Counted from the stretch's first letter, positions 1 to 11,822 are shown. The stretch is DNA of 64,000 nucleotides from Cyathus striatus (GCA_025738555.1 JAOVFP010000001.1:7936001-8000000); one strand, 5' to 3'. Program-made: numbers and translations. The notes: generated by a model from the sequence alone, not told the origin.

Positions 1-2688
1 AACCGAGTGCTACAGCGTATGAAGTACGTTAATGGTACCTTTTCAGGGAAAAAGTCCATAGTTTGTGCAGACGAGTTTATAGTCGTTGGCCACTGAGTAT
101 CCTATGCAGGTCGACACCCCACTCACAATTGCATTAAAGACGTGCTCAATTGGGGTGATTGTACTAACTTCAGCAATGTAAGAGCCTTCCTTGGAACCGT
201 TGTCCAAGGTTGCTTGAATATTCCTAAGTTCGTGGATCTTGCAGCACCATTATATGAACTACTTAAGAAAGATGCATTATTTAAATGGGGTCCAGAAGAA
301 AAAGCGTCACAAAAAGCGCTTAAAGAGGCATTAAAGAATAACTTGCTGATCAGGAACCCCATGTATGGCGGAAGTCAACCTTTGGTGGTGGCTATCGACA
401 CTTCATATATTGCGGCAGGATGGTTGATCTATCAACAAGACGAAATAGATCCCTCCAAGATCTACTATGTTAAGTTTGGGTCGAAAGCGCTATCTCGGCG
501 TCAATCAACATACTCCCAACCTAAGCGCGAATTGCTGGGCTGTCGAATGGTACTGGAAGAAGAAAGATACCTGTTACAGGGATGTAGAAACCTGGTGGTA
601 GAAACGGATGCTAAGTACCTATTTGGGATGTTAAACAATCCTGGAAGGATGCCCAATGCGACCATCAACCGCTGGGTGGATTATATCCGAACCAATTTCT
701 TCTTCACACTTGTACATAAAGTGGGTAAAACGTTCGGACCTGATGGACTTTCTAGACGCAAGACTTATGAAGGGGATCGCACAAAATGGTCCTTCGATGA
801 TGAGTCGGAAGATGACGAACAACCCTACAAGTTGATCAAAGACTCTCCTCATGATCCAGACCCTTTGGATTTAGAAACATTCATAGACGAAATCGATACA
901 CGCACTGGCTATATCAACTGTGTAGCAGAAAGTGTAGAAGATTTTGCGGATGACCTTGAGGATGCGTTGTCGGCTACGGAAAGAGAGAATCAGTTGCGCC
1001 TCAATGCCATACAGTCACCTGAATGTGGTAGTTCACAACGCACATTTCTGCAACAATTCGTAAATGCCATGGTCTTACCAGATACTGTACTCAAATATGA
1101 CCCTACCAAAAGTGAAGCCTACCCTACAGAAATACGGACGGCTTTTGGGAATCTAATGGATAAGCGCGTGGCTGCAGTAGAGGAGTACTTGAGGAATGAT
1201 GGGATACGGCCGGAGAAGATGGATAAGCGCGATTATAAACGCTTTCGAAAATTTGCAGGACAATTCGTGTTAGAAAATGATAAACTATATTTTAAAGATG
1301 GAGAAGCACTACCCAGGCTGGTAGTGCGTCAGGAGCAACGTATGTACATGATGCGCGCGGGCCATGATGTGTTGGGTCATAGAGGAATCTACGTGACACA
1401 CAGTTTGCTTAATTTGAGATTTTAGTGGCCGCAAATGGAAATGGATGTTCAGTGGTATGTGTCAACTTGTCATGTTTGTCAGAAACGACAGAGGAGTTTG
1501 TTCGAATCTCCACCGTCGGTCACTGAGACACCATCGATATTTCAAGTGTTGCATGCTGACACGGTGCACATGGACATCTCCAATCAGTGTAAATATATCG
1601 TACATGGGCGATGCGCACTATTATCATGGGCAGAAGCACACGCGGTTCGAAATGAAATGGCAAAGACCATTGCTCAATGGCTCTTTGAGGATATCTTGTG
1701 CCGTTGGGGGTGTATACAACGCATAGTCACGGATAATGGCAGGCCTTTTATTCGGGCTTGCGAGTGGTTAACGGCGAAGTATAACGTACCAACGATCACT
1801 ATCTCTGCTTACAATTCACGTGCGAATGGGATAATAGAACATCCGCACTGGGATTTGAGACAGATGCTCGTCAAATGTACGGAACCAGACTTGTCAAAGT
1901 GGTATTGGTTTTTACATCACGTACTATGGGCGGACCGAATTACTATAAGGAAGCGTTGGGGCTGCTCACCTTTCTTCATGGTAACTGGCGCACATCCAGT
2001 GTTTCCACTGGACCTACAGGAAGCCACTTGGTTAACAACACCACCCAAAGGAGGACTCATGACGACAGCGGACTTGGTTGGTTTAAGGGCCAGGGCGTTG
2101 GCTAAGCATGTGACACATGTGGGAGCCATGTGGGAGAAGGTGACAGCGGAGAAGATTAAGCGTGTTCAGAAAATGGAAAAAGATATAGTGCATAAAGTTA
2201 GAGACTGGGTTTTCAAGCCTGGTGATCTCGTTTTGGAACAGAATCCCATGATTGGTAAATCGGCAAATCTAAAGAATGCAGCGCGATATAACGGACCCTT
2301 TGTCGTCATAGCACGTTCCAAGGGTGGCAGCTATATCCTCACTGAGCTAGATGGCTCTCCTTACCATAAAAAGATTGCTAGACATCGCGTCATTCCGTAC
2401 TTAGCAAGGAAAAGGATTGAGTTATCTAAGCGCGTTCATGAGATGATCGCCATCTCGGCTGAAGGTCTTAATAAACTTTTAGAAGCGCCTGAACCATTAA
2501 GGGATCTCCCTGATGATCTTCAGTTCCAAGATGTCCGCTTAAAGGGGACTCTCGAAGCGTCAGACGATGAACCAGATAATTGGGGTGAAGACGAAGAACT
2601 ACTAGTGGAGTCATTACTGATCAGTTTGGATTCAAACTATGAAGCACGTTGTCAAATGGTCCACTGCCTTAACGAGGCGATGGAATAG
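1..2688 (+). pseudogene. pol: Ty3/gypsy pol: RT end, RNase H, integrase (partial)
   Basis: One reading frame runs through the whole interval and enters from the left edge, so the protease and most of the reverse transcriptase are outside the window. The first ~45 codons look like the RT thumb/connection. RNase H follows, with Asp near 398 (AIDTSY), Glu near 528, Asp near 607 (VETDAKY) and Asp near 742 (GPDGLSRR). The integrase has an HHCC zinc finger (GHDVLGH ... CHVC), DDE residues in LHADT (~1558), IVTDNG (~1730) and NGIIEH (~1840), and a C-terminal GPF-type module (RYNGPFVV). Two in-frame stops break it: TGA at 94-96, and TAG at 1423-1425 inside the zinc finger where the family usually has Trp. 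Codon use and homology continue unchanged past both stops. It would make retroelement cDNA and integrate it. As it stands it is a recent pseudogene, and no frameshift is seen. Confidence 0.93.
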
Positions 2689-2916
2689 AGGCGACCAATC
2701 GTCACATTACGTTTGGTATGCTACTTCACATTTGTATCTACTTATGTAAGTACGTACTGACAGAACAAGCATAAAGTCCTTCTATATCTAACTATGAAAA
2801 CTATACAAAAAACATAGAAAAATATAAAATTATGTACACTCAGACGATCTTTTCTGCAAAGATAAGATCGGATAAGGAAATAAGCGCGATGTCTCACGTG
2901 AAAGGATGGGCATGTA
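2689..2916. other. short spacer between pol and the antisense gene
   Basis: AT-rich, non-coding. It separates the pol stop from the stop of the convergent minus-strand gene. No LTR-like sequence is seen here, so the retroelement continues rightward. Confidence 0.5.
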
Positions 2917-4225
2917 CTAGTTGGCAATAAGCCCAGGGTTCAAATGAGAAACATTGTCTGCCACCTTTTGCAACTGAATCCAACTCCACTCGGCCTGGTT
3001 GGCGGCGTCCATCATACTATTCAAACGGTGTAAGGCCATGTAATCTTGATAAGTGACCATCTGGCCACTGGTCTACATAGAGTTGGCACAATCTGCAATG
3101 CCACAGGCCCAGGCAACAACTCCATAGGGTGACTCTGGGGACGTCACATTAGTAAGCCAATGGCGGGACCAAGAAAGGAGTACTCACTAGGCATGGCGGG
3201 TTCAGGCTTGGCGCGCTTGTGGAACAACAACGACTCATACTGACGATAGGAGGAACTGGCACGATCTAGGCCTTGAAGGGCGCTATACGGGAGGACCACT
3301 GTCTCGGGACGAGCGCTAGACTCGGCCTGTACCTACAAGCAAGCGGTTAGTGAATACTCAAAGGATACACGCGCGAATACACGTACGGACACAGCTGGAG
3401 TGGCTGGACTAGCTACCACAGGTGTAACAGTGGCAACAGCGTCGTCTACAAACATGGACTGCATTGAATGGACGATGAAAGTGATAATTTGATCAGTAAA
3501 CGTAGAGTAATCAACTTCGTCATCTAGTAAATACCTCAGCAGTGCTAGTGGTAGGGCCAGGAACAGGGGCCGTACCAGTGGATGCGATGGACTCCAGACC
3601 AGACATCTTGATGCCGGTATCAGTATTGACGACGGCAGCACCCTTGCCATGAGTTCCACGCTAAGAAACACACAGGATAAGTCAGTCTGATCTAAAGACA
3701 AGCGCGTTGAGTGATGTGTACCTTGCGCTTAACCGTAGTAGCTGCAGACGGCATGGGCGTAACCAGAGCCACCGGGGGAACAGGCATTGGCTCGTCGGGA
3801 ACGGTGATAATGGCAGTGGCACAAGCCTCGTGAATCACGTGGATCACCTTGCAAGCCGACTGGACGACCTCATAATCGTCCTGAGAGAATGGAATACGAT
3901 GCTTCTCAAGTTGGTTATACACCTTTCATAAGGTAAAGACTGCCTCCCTGTAAGGGGGTTCCATAGCATCGTCGCTATGACCCTTCGCATAAGCCTGTAA
4001 GCGTGCCTATAAGTGTACACATAAGTGTTAGTTCATCGTACATGGTCAGTTCAACAGCGATGGAGGAGGACGTACGATACGGGGCGTGGCGTCGGCCAAC
4101 TCGGTCAAAATCTCCTCTCCTATGTTGCAAGAGGCATCCGACAAGGCAGTAAGCGCGTCGTTGGCGATGAAGCGCAACTTGTTGCTAGCGGCCAGAAAAG
4201 CAGAGGCGGTTTCAAAAGACGACAT
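2917..4225 (-). pseudogene. antisense spliced gene B of the gypsy element
   Basis: I do not recognise the protein. Reading the minus strand from ATG at 4225 (MSSFETASAF), six exons can be joined with GT..AG introns: 4225-4076, 4006-3722, 3660-3535, 3458-3387, 3332-3188 and 3134-2917. Together they make 996 bases, exactly 332 codons, ending at TAG 2919-2917 after NPGLIAN. The junctions keep frame each time, and exon text looks coding, with Ala-, Ser- and Pro-rich parts and a C-terminal region rich in Trp, Gln and Met. Two in-frame stops remain, TGA at 3926-3928 and TAG at 3073-3075; both could derive from CGA and CAG. It is convergent with pol and lies between pol and the 3' LTR, so it probably belongs to the retroelement. 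A second host-derived cargo gene is the alternative. The acceptor of exon 2 is the least certain junction. Confidence 0.68.
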
Positions 4226-4658
4226 ATCAAAGGAAGTAGTGAGTAGAATGCTGAGGTATTCTGTTGGACCATCCAGTGTCGACCCACCTTTTATACCCTA
4301 CTGCTGCATCTCCCAATTCAGGCTCTTCCTCATCGTTTGTCCGGTAATGTGAGCGAAATCTCCCCTAAGTCCCACAAAAAGACGCACCATGTGCTTTGGT
4401 GTGCACGGACCAGGAATATCAGAGATTGGCTGTCAATCACCGAGGACGGTGTAGATCTGTGCGAGCAGGGTGGGGGGTTTAGTCAGGGAACTTGGAACTT
4501 GGGTCACGTGTACAATTCAACTTAGGAATATAGCACTCAAAGGAATAAGCGCACATTGGTAACAAAATTATATTGGGAAACTACCTACTGGCTAAAACCA
4601 TTCTGTACATAAAATGCACGAGCCAAGTAGTAGTACTCTTACAAAAACACCATATGAT
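4226..4658. promoter_or_regulatory. intergenic between antisense genes A and B
   Basis: 433 bases with no credible ORF on either strand. Gene A ends at its left-facing stop at 4659 and gene B starts at 4225, so this stretch should hold the 3' end of A and the promoter and leader of B. I see no clear TATA box that I would defend. Confidence 0.4.
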
Positions 4659-4999
4659 TTAAAACGACCGACTGGCACCTGCTACTGTAACTTTGGATCC
4701 ATCCTCCAGAATCTCATAGGCACGACCAAAGGGGACCAACGAAGGAAAGGCATCAGCCTGGAACTCCAGCAGAGCATCATCATAAAAAGCCGAGGGAACC
4801 ACTTGGGTATCGGCCGCAGGAATGGTGAAGTTCCCCAACGACTGGTTGGTGGCAGCCAACTCACGAGACAAAGCCTGTTGCAATGCACCCTCCAGGCGCA
4901 AGACCTCAGCAACGGAGGGAAGAGAAGCGCTGTCAATAAACTCGGCAAGTTCTACGAGTTCCTCAAATTCCTGGACGGTGTAATCATCATGGAAGAATC

Positions 5000-5006
5000 C
5001 AGTGGC
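5000..5006. repeat. 7-bp target-site duplication, left copy
   Basis: CAGTGGC lies directly left of the 5-kb inverted-repeat element. The same heptamer occurs at 10013-10019. Keeping one copy restores the reading frame of antisense gene A, which supports it as a true duplication. Confidence 0.8.
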
Positions 5007-5039
5007 GAGGGGTGCCAGCCATTTTGATCATATAACAGC

Positions 5040-5995
5040 AGTGTTATATGATTGCCCCAATCGAATAAGCCATGCCTTTTTATGATTGGGATCATAAACA
5101 ATCATTGAGGTTCTAATTGAATACTACTATTGTATGAATGTATTAAATGATCATAAGCAATCATTGATTGTTTCTAATTGGATATTACTATTGTATGGAT
5201 GGCTAGGTGATCATAAACAATCACTGATTGTTTTTAATTGAATACTACTATTGTATGAATGTATTAGGTGATCATAGACAATCATTGATTTATCTAATTG
5301 AATATTAGTATGAATGGAGAGGCAATCATAAACAATCATTGATCTTTCTAATTGAATATTATTATTGTATGAATGGTGAGGTGATCATAAACAATCATTG
5401 ATCTTTCTAATTGAATATTATTATTGTATGAATGGTGAGGTGATCATAAACAATCATTAATCCTTACTAATTGAATATTAGTATGAATGGAGAGACAATC
5501 ATAAACAATCATTGATTTTCTCTAATTGAATATTATTATTGTATGGATGGTGAGGTGATCATAAACAATCATTGATTTTTTCTAATTGAATATTATTATT
5601 GTATGAATGGTGAGGTGATCATAAACAATCATTAATCCTTACTAATTGAGTATTAGTGTGAATGGAGAGACAATCATAAACAATCATTGATTTTTTCTAA
5701 TTGAATATTGTTATTGTATGGATGGTGAGGTGATCATAAACAATCATTGATTTTTTCTAATTGAATATTATTATTGTATGAATGGTGAGGTGATCATAAA
5801 CAATCATTAATCCTTACTAATTGAGTATTAGTGTGAATGGAGAGACAATCATAAACAATCATTGATTTTTTCTAATTGAATATTATTATTGTATGAATGG
5901 TGAGGTGATCATAAACAATCATTGATTTTTACTAATTGAATATTAGTATGGATGGTTAGGCAATCATAAGCAATCAATGATAACTACTAATTGGA
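5040..5995. repeat. AT-rich subterminal tandem repeats, left arm
   Basis: About 16 units alternate between two forms. One is ~59 bases, with ATTATTATTGTATGAATGG then TGAGGTGATC. The other is ~54 bases, with ATTAGTATGAATGG then AGAGACAATC. Both share ATAAACAATCATTGAT and CTAATTGAATATT. The mirrored set lies at about 8965-9950. Regular spacing next to element tips is what subterminal transposase-binding sites look like. Confidence 0.85.
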
Positions 5996-5999
5996 TATT

Positions 6000-6830
6000 G
6001 CTACTGTATGGATTTGTCACATTTCCTCACATGTCACAATTGTGACACATCTTCCCGCGCGTCACATATTTCTCGCACGTCACGTTAGTCACATATATTC
6101 CCGCGTATCACGTTCGTCTCGCGCGTCACAATTGTCACATATATTCCCGCGCTTCATATTAGTCACACGCGTCACGCTTTTTATGCATGTCACAATTGTC
6201 ACATATATTCCCGCGCTTCATGTTAGTCACGCGCGTTACATTTTCCTCACGCGTCACGATTGTCACACATATTCCCGCGCCTCACATATTTCCCGCGCAT
6301 CACACATTTCCCACGCGTCACATATTTCACGCACATCACGCGCGTCACATTTGTCACATACGTTCTGGCGTGTCACAATTGTCACATATATTCCCACGCT
6401 TCATATTTGTCACGCGCGTCACAATTGTTACATATATTCCCGCATGTCACGTTCGTCTCGCGCGTCACAGTTGTCACAAGTATTCCCGCGCTTCATGTTA
6501 GTCACGCGCGTCACGCTTTTCACGCGCGTCACGCTTTTCACGCGCGTCACGCTTTTCACGCGCGTCACGCTTTTCACGCGCGTCACGCTTTTCACGCGCG
6601 TCACGCTTTTCACGCGCGTCACGCTTTTCACGCGCGTCACGCTTTTCACGCGCGTCACGCTTTTCACGCGCGTCACGCTTTTCACGCGCGTCACGCTTTT
6701 CACGCGCGTCACGCTTTTCATGTGTGTCATGCTTTTCATGTGTGTCACGCGCGTCACATTCGTCACACTTTTAGCGCTCGTCACGCTTTTCACATTCTTA
6801 CATTTGTCATGCTTTGAAATCTTGCCTTTC
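6000..6830. repeat. GC-rich GTCAC repeat block, left arm
   Basis: A dense field of GTCAC words spaced about 9-12 bases, alternating with CGCGCG, ATATATTCCCGCG and ATTGT. It stays open in all three forward frames and in at least one reverse frame over most of its length, giving long ORFs made only of Arg-Val-Thr or His-Ala-Phe type repeats. I read these as by-products of the repeat rather than proteins. The mirrored block is at about 8225-8960. Confidence 0.85.
6503..6718. repeat. perfect 18-bp tandem repeat, 12 units
   Basis: CACGCGCGTCACGCTTTT is repeated 12 times without a mismatch and is followed by degenerate units with CATGTGTGTCA. The equivalent place in the right arm (about 8417-8465) has only about two to three units, so the array expanded or contracted after the arms formed. 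Each unit carries four CpG dinucleotides. Confidence 0.92.
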
Positions 6831-6879
6831 TTGGGTATTAATCTTTTGATTCACATTACATGTTCTATGTGTGTCATTA

Positions 6880-8150
6880 CATTTCTCGCAGCATTACATT
6901 TGTTATGCTTTGTAAGTATGACACTTGTCATGCTCTTAGTATAGGTAGCAAATTGAAAACTATATTAATAGATGGATACTCAGCAATAGTATGTGCATGG
7001 ACCACTTCCTGATGCTGTCTGAGTAGTTACCTGATTCATTCTGCCAGTAGTCATATGCTTATCATAAAGATTAAGCCATACATGTACAAGGATAAGCAAC
7101 ATTTATCAGAGACATCAACACATACAGCAGTATAGAAGTGAACCTGATTGTCATAGAAGATGTTTTTGAGTTGAAGGAAATTCTAAGACAAAGAATTTGT
7201 GAGTTGATAGCACATCCATATATCCACAGGTACTAGTAAGGGAAAGTCACCTATATTTAATGAATGTAATGTACTGTACTAAAATAGGTACAGAACAATG
7301 GTAGTGAGCTGAGTATCAAAAAGAGAAATAAGCCCAATTCTATGGTACAGGCAATTTGCCTGCTGTACATTGTGTCACAGTATCAGTAAGAGTGGAGATA
7401 GTTTACATTACCTCTCTGTATCAATAAAGCAAACTGTCATGTAGTTATATAGAGTAAGCAGATATGTGACTCAATAATGTGTATTGAAGATATCAGTATA
7501 ACCAATAGTGATACAAGAATCATGATCATCTAATGTTTGAGATGTGTAAGTTTGATGTGATGTAGAGTTACATAGTTCAATACCATTATATCATATCTCT
7601 AGTCTTGATTGTAAAATGTCAATGAACTTACATACACTCTACATTTTTCATTCTAGTTGCTTCTTACTGTTAGACTTCCATAATTTACTAATTGTAATAT
7701 CTCATGTCATAACCTTCAATTTAGCAAGAACATATATGTTTCCTTGCTTTAATAATTTATTCTGCAGTTTAGAATACTTCTGTTCTGTAATGTGAACAAT
7801 GATATAGATATACAGGTAACCAAACACACATAACTGGCTCAAGTTGTTATATCTTATGACAGACAAACAAAGTCAAAATGTTCTACATGTCATAATAAGT
7901 TCCAAAAATCTTGTGATCTTATGAAATATGCACAAAATGTGACAAATGAGATGCATATTGAGAACATGACAAACTTGACATGTGACTTGCATCAAAAACA
8001 TAATGCAAATGAAAACCATGATAGGATAATAGTGGATAACAAGTGATATGCTGAGTATTCCCCAGTTCACATAGTTTCAAATTTAGATATATTGTCAATA
8101 TCAAAGGCCAAATTAGATTACTGAGCTGTGAAAATTGTGACAAATGTAAC
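6880..8150. other. unique AT-rich core of the 5-kb element
   Basis: About 1.27 kb with no ORF over 65 codons that looks coding on either strand. It contains a segment (about 7155-7375) related to 53340-53590, including a small GGCAATTTGCC hairpin. No RNA gene is recognised. Confidence 0.6.
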
Positions 8151-8154
8151 ATGT

Positions 8155-10007
8155 GAGTGACACACATAGGACATGTAATGTGAATCAAAGATTAATACCC
8201 AAGAAAGGCAAGATTTCAAAGCATGACAAATGTAAGAATATGAAAAGCGTGACGAGCGCTAAAAGTGTGACGAATGTGACGCGCGTGACACACATGAAAA
8301 GCGTGACGCGCGTGACTAACATGAAGCGCGGGAATACATGTGACAACTGTGACGCGCGAGACGAACGTGACACGCGGGAATATATGTAACAATTGTGACG
8401 CGTGTGACAAACATGAAGCGCGTGAAAAGCGTGACGCGCGTGAAAAGCGTGACGCGCGTGACTAACATGAAGCGCGGGAATACTTGTGACAACTGTGACG
8501 CGCGAGACGAACGTGACATGCGGGAATATATGTAACAATTGTGACGCGCGTGACAAATATGAAGCGTGGGAATATATGTGACAATTGTGACACGCCAGAA
8601 CGTATGTGACAAATGTGACGCGCGTGATGTGCGTGAAATATGTGACGCGTGGGAAATGTGTGATGCGCGGGAAATATGTGAGGCGCGGGAATATGTGTGA
8701 CAATCGTGACGCGTGAGGAAAATGTAACGCGCGTGACTAACATGAAGCGCGGGAATATATGTGACAATTGTGACATGCATAAAAAGCGTGACGCGTGTGA
8801 CTAATATGAAGCGCGGGAATATATGTGACAATTGTGACGCGCGAGACGAACGTGATACGCGGGAATATATGTGACTAACGTGACGTGCGAGAAATATGTG
8901 ACGCGCGGGAAGATGTGTCACAATTGTGACATGTGAGGAAATGTGACAAATCCATACAGTAGCAATATCCAATTAGTAGTTATCATTGATTGCTTATGAT
9001 TGCCTAACCATCCATACTAATATTCAATTAGTAAAAATCAATGATTGTTTATGATCACCTCACCATTCATACAATAATAATATTCAATTAGAAAAAATCA
9101 ATGATTGTTTATGATTGTCTCTCCATTCACACTAATACTCAATTAGTAAGGATTAATGATTGTTTATGATCACCTCACCATTCATACAATAATAATATTT
9201 AATTAGAAAAAATCAATGATTGTTTATGATTGTCTCTCCATTCACACTAATACTCAATTAGTAAGGATTAATGATTGTTTATGATCACCTCACCATTCAT
9301 ACAATAATAATATTCAATTAGAAAAAATCAATGATTGTTTATGATCACCTCACCATCCATACAATAACAATATTCAATTAGAAAAAATCAATGATTGTTT
9401 ATGATTGTCTCTCCATTCACACTAATACTCAATTAGTAAGGATTAATGATTGTTTATGATCACCTCACCATTCATACAATAATAATATTCAATTAGAAAA
9501 AATCAATGATTGTTTATGATCACCTCACCATCCATACAATAATAATATTCAATTAGAGAAAATCAATGATTGTTTATGATTGTCTCTCCATTCATACTAA
9601 TATTCAATTAGTAAGGATTAATGATTGTTTATGATCACCTCACCATTCATACAATAATAATATTCAATTAGAAAGATCAATGATTGTTTATGATTGCCTC
9701 TCCATTCATACTAATATTCAATTAGATAAATCAATGATTGTCTATGATCACCTAATACATTCATACAATAGTAGTATTCAATTAAAAACAATCAGTGATT
9801 GTTTATGATCACCTAGCCATCCATACAATAGTAATATCCAATTAGAAACAATCAATGATTGCTTATGATCATTTAATACATTCATACAATAGTAGTATTC
9901 AATTAGAACCTCAATGATTGTTTATGATCCCAATCATAAAAAGGCATGGCTTATTCGATTGGGGCAATCATATAACACTGCTGTTATATGATCAGAATGG
10001 CTGGCAC
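8155..10007. repeat. right inverted arm of the 5-kb element
   Basis: Reverse-complement copy of 5012-6877, with the same order of tip, AT-rich repeats and GTGAC block. It differs mainly in the shorter 18-bp array and a few unit-number changes in the AT-rich block. Some direct internal duplications (around 8310-8350 and 8460-8500) suggest slippage or gene conversion. Confidence 0.88.
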
Positions 10008-10012
10008 TTATG

Positions 10013-10019
10013 CAGTGGC
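10013..10019. repeat. 7-bp target-site duplication, right copy
   Basis: CAGTGGC, identical to 5000-5006, directly follows the right tip of the 5-kb element and lies inside the last exon of antisense gene A. Confidence 0.8.
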
Positions 10020-11822
10020 CATTAAATGAGCAAAGCTGCGCCTTTTGACATACGCATGCAGCTGCTGGACCATAGTAACATGATAGCGAGTACACTTCAT
10101 GAAGTCGATGGAATAGCGAAGTGACGAGGTATGACAGGCCAAGTCCGCTGCATCGATAGCACGTCCTAACTCGGCAATTCCTGTGAAAACACATATCAGG
10201 CTTAGCAAAGAGAAAAAGCAAAGAAAGCACTTACCAGGAATAGACGCCAAACCAGCGCTATGGGCAAGAGCAGTCTGAAAAGCAGCCACGGGTGGAAGCA
10301 CCTGGCGGCTACACTGACTGCCCTGGAAATGCTTGCAGAATCGACAGCGGACTCCGGTAGTATTAGCACCAGCCTCACCAGCGCAGTCCAAGGAACGGGC
10401 GTCACAGGCTACACAATTTTCGGTACCTAAGGCAGTAAGCGCCTCTTCAAGAGACTCATACAAGCGCTCACTCCTCAAAGGAGCGCCAGCTGTCATATGG
10501 GGAAGATCCTCCTGTCGACGAGTAGCTTTGGTGGTTTTGCGGGGTGCAGTGCTAGCACTCTTACCAGAACACATTTTGGACACAGATGTAGGACCCCTCG
10601 ACGTACTTTTGATGGCAGCAGTCGCGGTTTTCTTGGACACGGAAGGACGTGCAGATCGGCGAGGCGAGTTGGAGGAGGCAGCTCGGGAACCAGAAGCTAG
10701 ACAAAAATAAGTATCAGACAAAGAGGGATGTCAGAGAAAGAGGGGACGGACCAGGTCGATAAGACCCACTGTCATCAGCCAATTCATCCTCCTCCTCAGA
10801 CTTGGCAGAGGAAGACTCCTCATCCTCTTCTGGTACTGTTTCAATAGGGGCAGTGGCATCCTCTGCAGCCATAGTTTCGTCGTTATCATCCTCATCTACC
10901 TCAGAGGGCGTGCCAGGCCGCATATTGACTTCCATCGAGTCATCCAGGTCCGATACCAGAGGATTTTGAACCATCTGTTCATAAGAGAAGTCATCCTCAG
11001 CAACCGATGTCGTGTGCTGACGATGAGATGCTGGGGGAGATACCGCTGGAGTAACAATACGAGGCAGTGATTTGACCACCTCGGGTGCGACAGGTACAGG
11101 AGGGCGCGACCGACCAAGTAATCCCACTGTGAGAACTGTAAGGTAGTTAGATCAATGACTACCAAGTAAAGCACCGGAAAGCCACTCACGAGCAGCGGGG
11201 GTACTAGAATTAGCCAACCCACTGGACACAGGAGTAGAATTCTGGGACCTGGAAGAAGGCGAAATCACAACACGAGGGGACACGAGAACCTCGAAAGTCT
11301 TCCTTCCAGGTGGACCACCTTTACGGCCTATAAACACCCAGTGGAAAGTTAGCCAAACAACAAAAGGGACGTCAGCACATACCTTTGATGAAACCCCGCT
11401 TGGGTAACGGAAGCGGTGGGGCACGCATAGGCGTAGGCAAAGGGTCCCGGTCAGACAGTGCCATCTCCCGCTCGGCATTAGGAGACAGAGGGGTCATGCC
11501 AGCGAGGTCTTGAAGAGCTTTGGTAGCATCGCGATCCACGGGGGTCTTGGGAGCTGAACAGTTGGAAGGGGGCATGAGTAGACGCAAGAAAGCAGCAGTA
11601 AAAGAGGGGAATAGGAAACGAACAAAGCCTATCTACCCCTCCTGGCGAGGGTTAAATACTCAGAACACATGAGTGGACCCTGAGGATCCAAGACAAATGA
11701 AGGGAAAACTGTACCTTCTTTGGAACCTTCGAACGATGCGGCGACTTGCATTTAAGCTTTGAGGGCACACATGCGTAGCTAAAGCTTAGGGACCTATCGA
11801 AGACTGAGGACAGTCATTTGTT

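Larger units (their letters stand above)
5007..10012. mobile_element. 5-kb foldback element with ~1.85-kb inverted arms
   Basis: The left arm (to about 6877) and right arm (from about 8155) are inverted copies of each other at high identity; the ~1.3-kb centre is unique. The tips are imperfect for 4-5 bases, then share GTGCCAGCCATT and GATCATATAACAG. Each arm is layered: a palindromic tip, about 0.9 kb of AT-rich 54/59-base repeats, then about 0.8 kb of GC-rich GTCAC/GTGAC repeats. No transposase is visible, so it must be non-autonomous. It interrupts the last exon of antisense gene A and is flanked by CAGTGGC duplications. TSD length and tip design do not settle the superfamily; P-like, hAT-like, Mutator-like or KDZ-mobilised are all possible. 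Confidence 0.85.
4659..11575 (-). pseudogene. antisense spliced gene A, split by a 5-kb insertion
   Basis: Unrecognised protein beginning MPPSNCSAPKTPVD at 11575. Exons: 11575-11383, 11327-11190, 11126-10752, 10696-10235, 10180-10013, then, after the inserted element, 4999-4659 (5006-5000 is the duplicated target). Introns are 54-63 bp with GT donors (one is GTCCGT) and AG acceptors. The joined length is 1,677 bases, 559 codons including the stop, with no internal stop. Visible parts are a proline-rich N-terminus, a strongly acidic stretch in exon 3 (Asp/Glu runs near 10790-10920), a Lys/Arg/Ser-rich stretch in exon 4, and a cysteine cluster (CVAC, then CRFC, then C) near 10310-10410 that suggests a zinc-binding fold. 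Today translation would stop at TAA 10010-10008, a few codons into the insertion. The gene lies between pol and the putative LTR, antisense to pol. Confidence 0.72.

Noticed and set aside
5040..5995. CRISPR-like array of regular repeats with AT-rich spacers
   Set aside because: This is a eukaryotic genome, the spacers are also repeated, two unit lengths alternate, and a mirrored copy exists. They are transposon subterminal repeats.
5991..6944. 317-codon ORF rich in Arg-Val-Thr-Leu-Phe-Thr repeats, with mirror ORFs at 8316-8972 and in other frames
   Set aside because: Several frames are open at once, the peptide repeats follow the DNA unit length, and the mirror arm gives the same product. 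This is a property of the repeat, not a gene.
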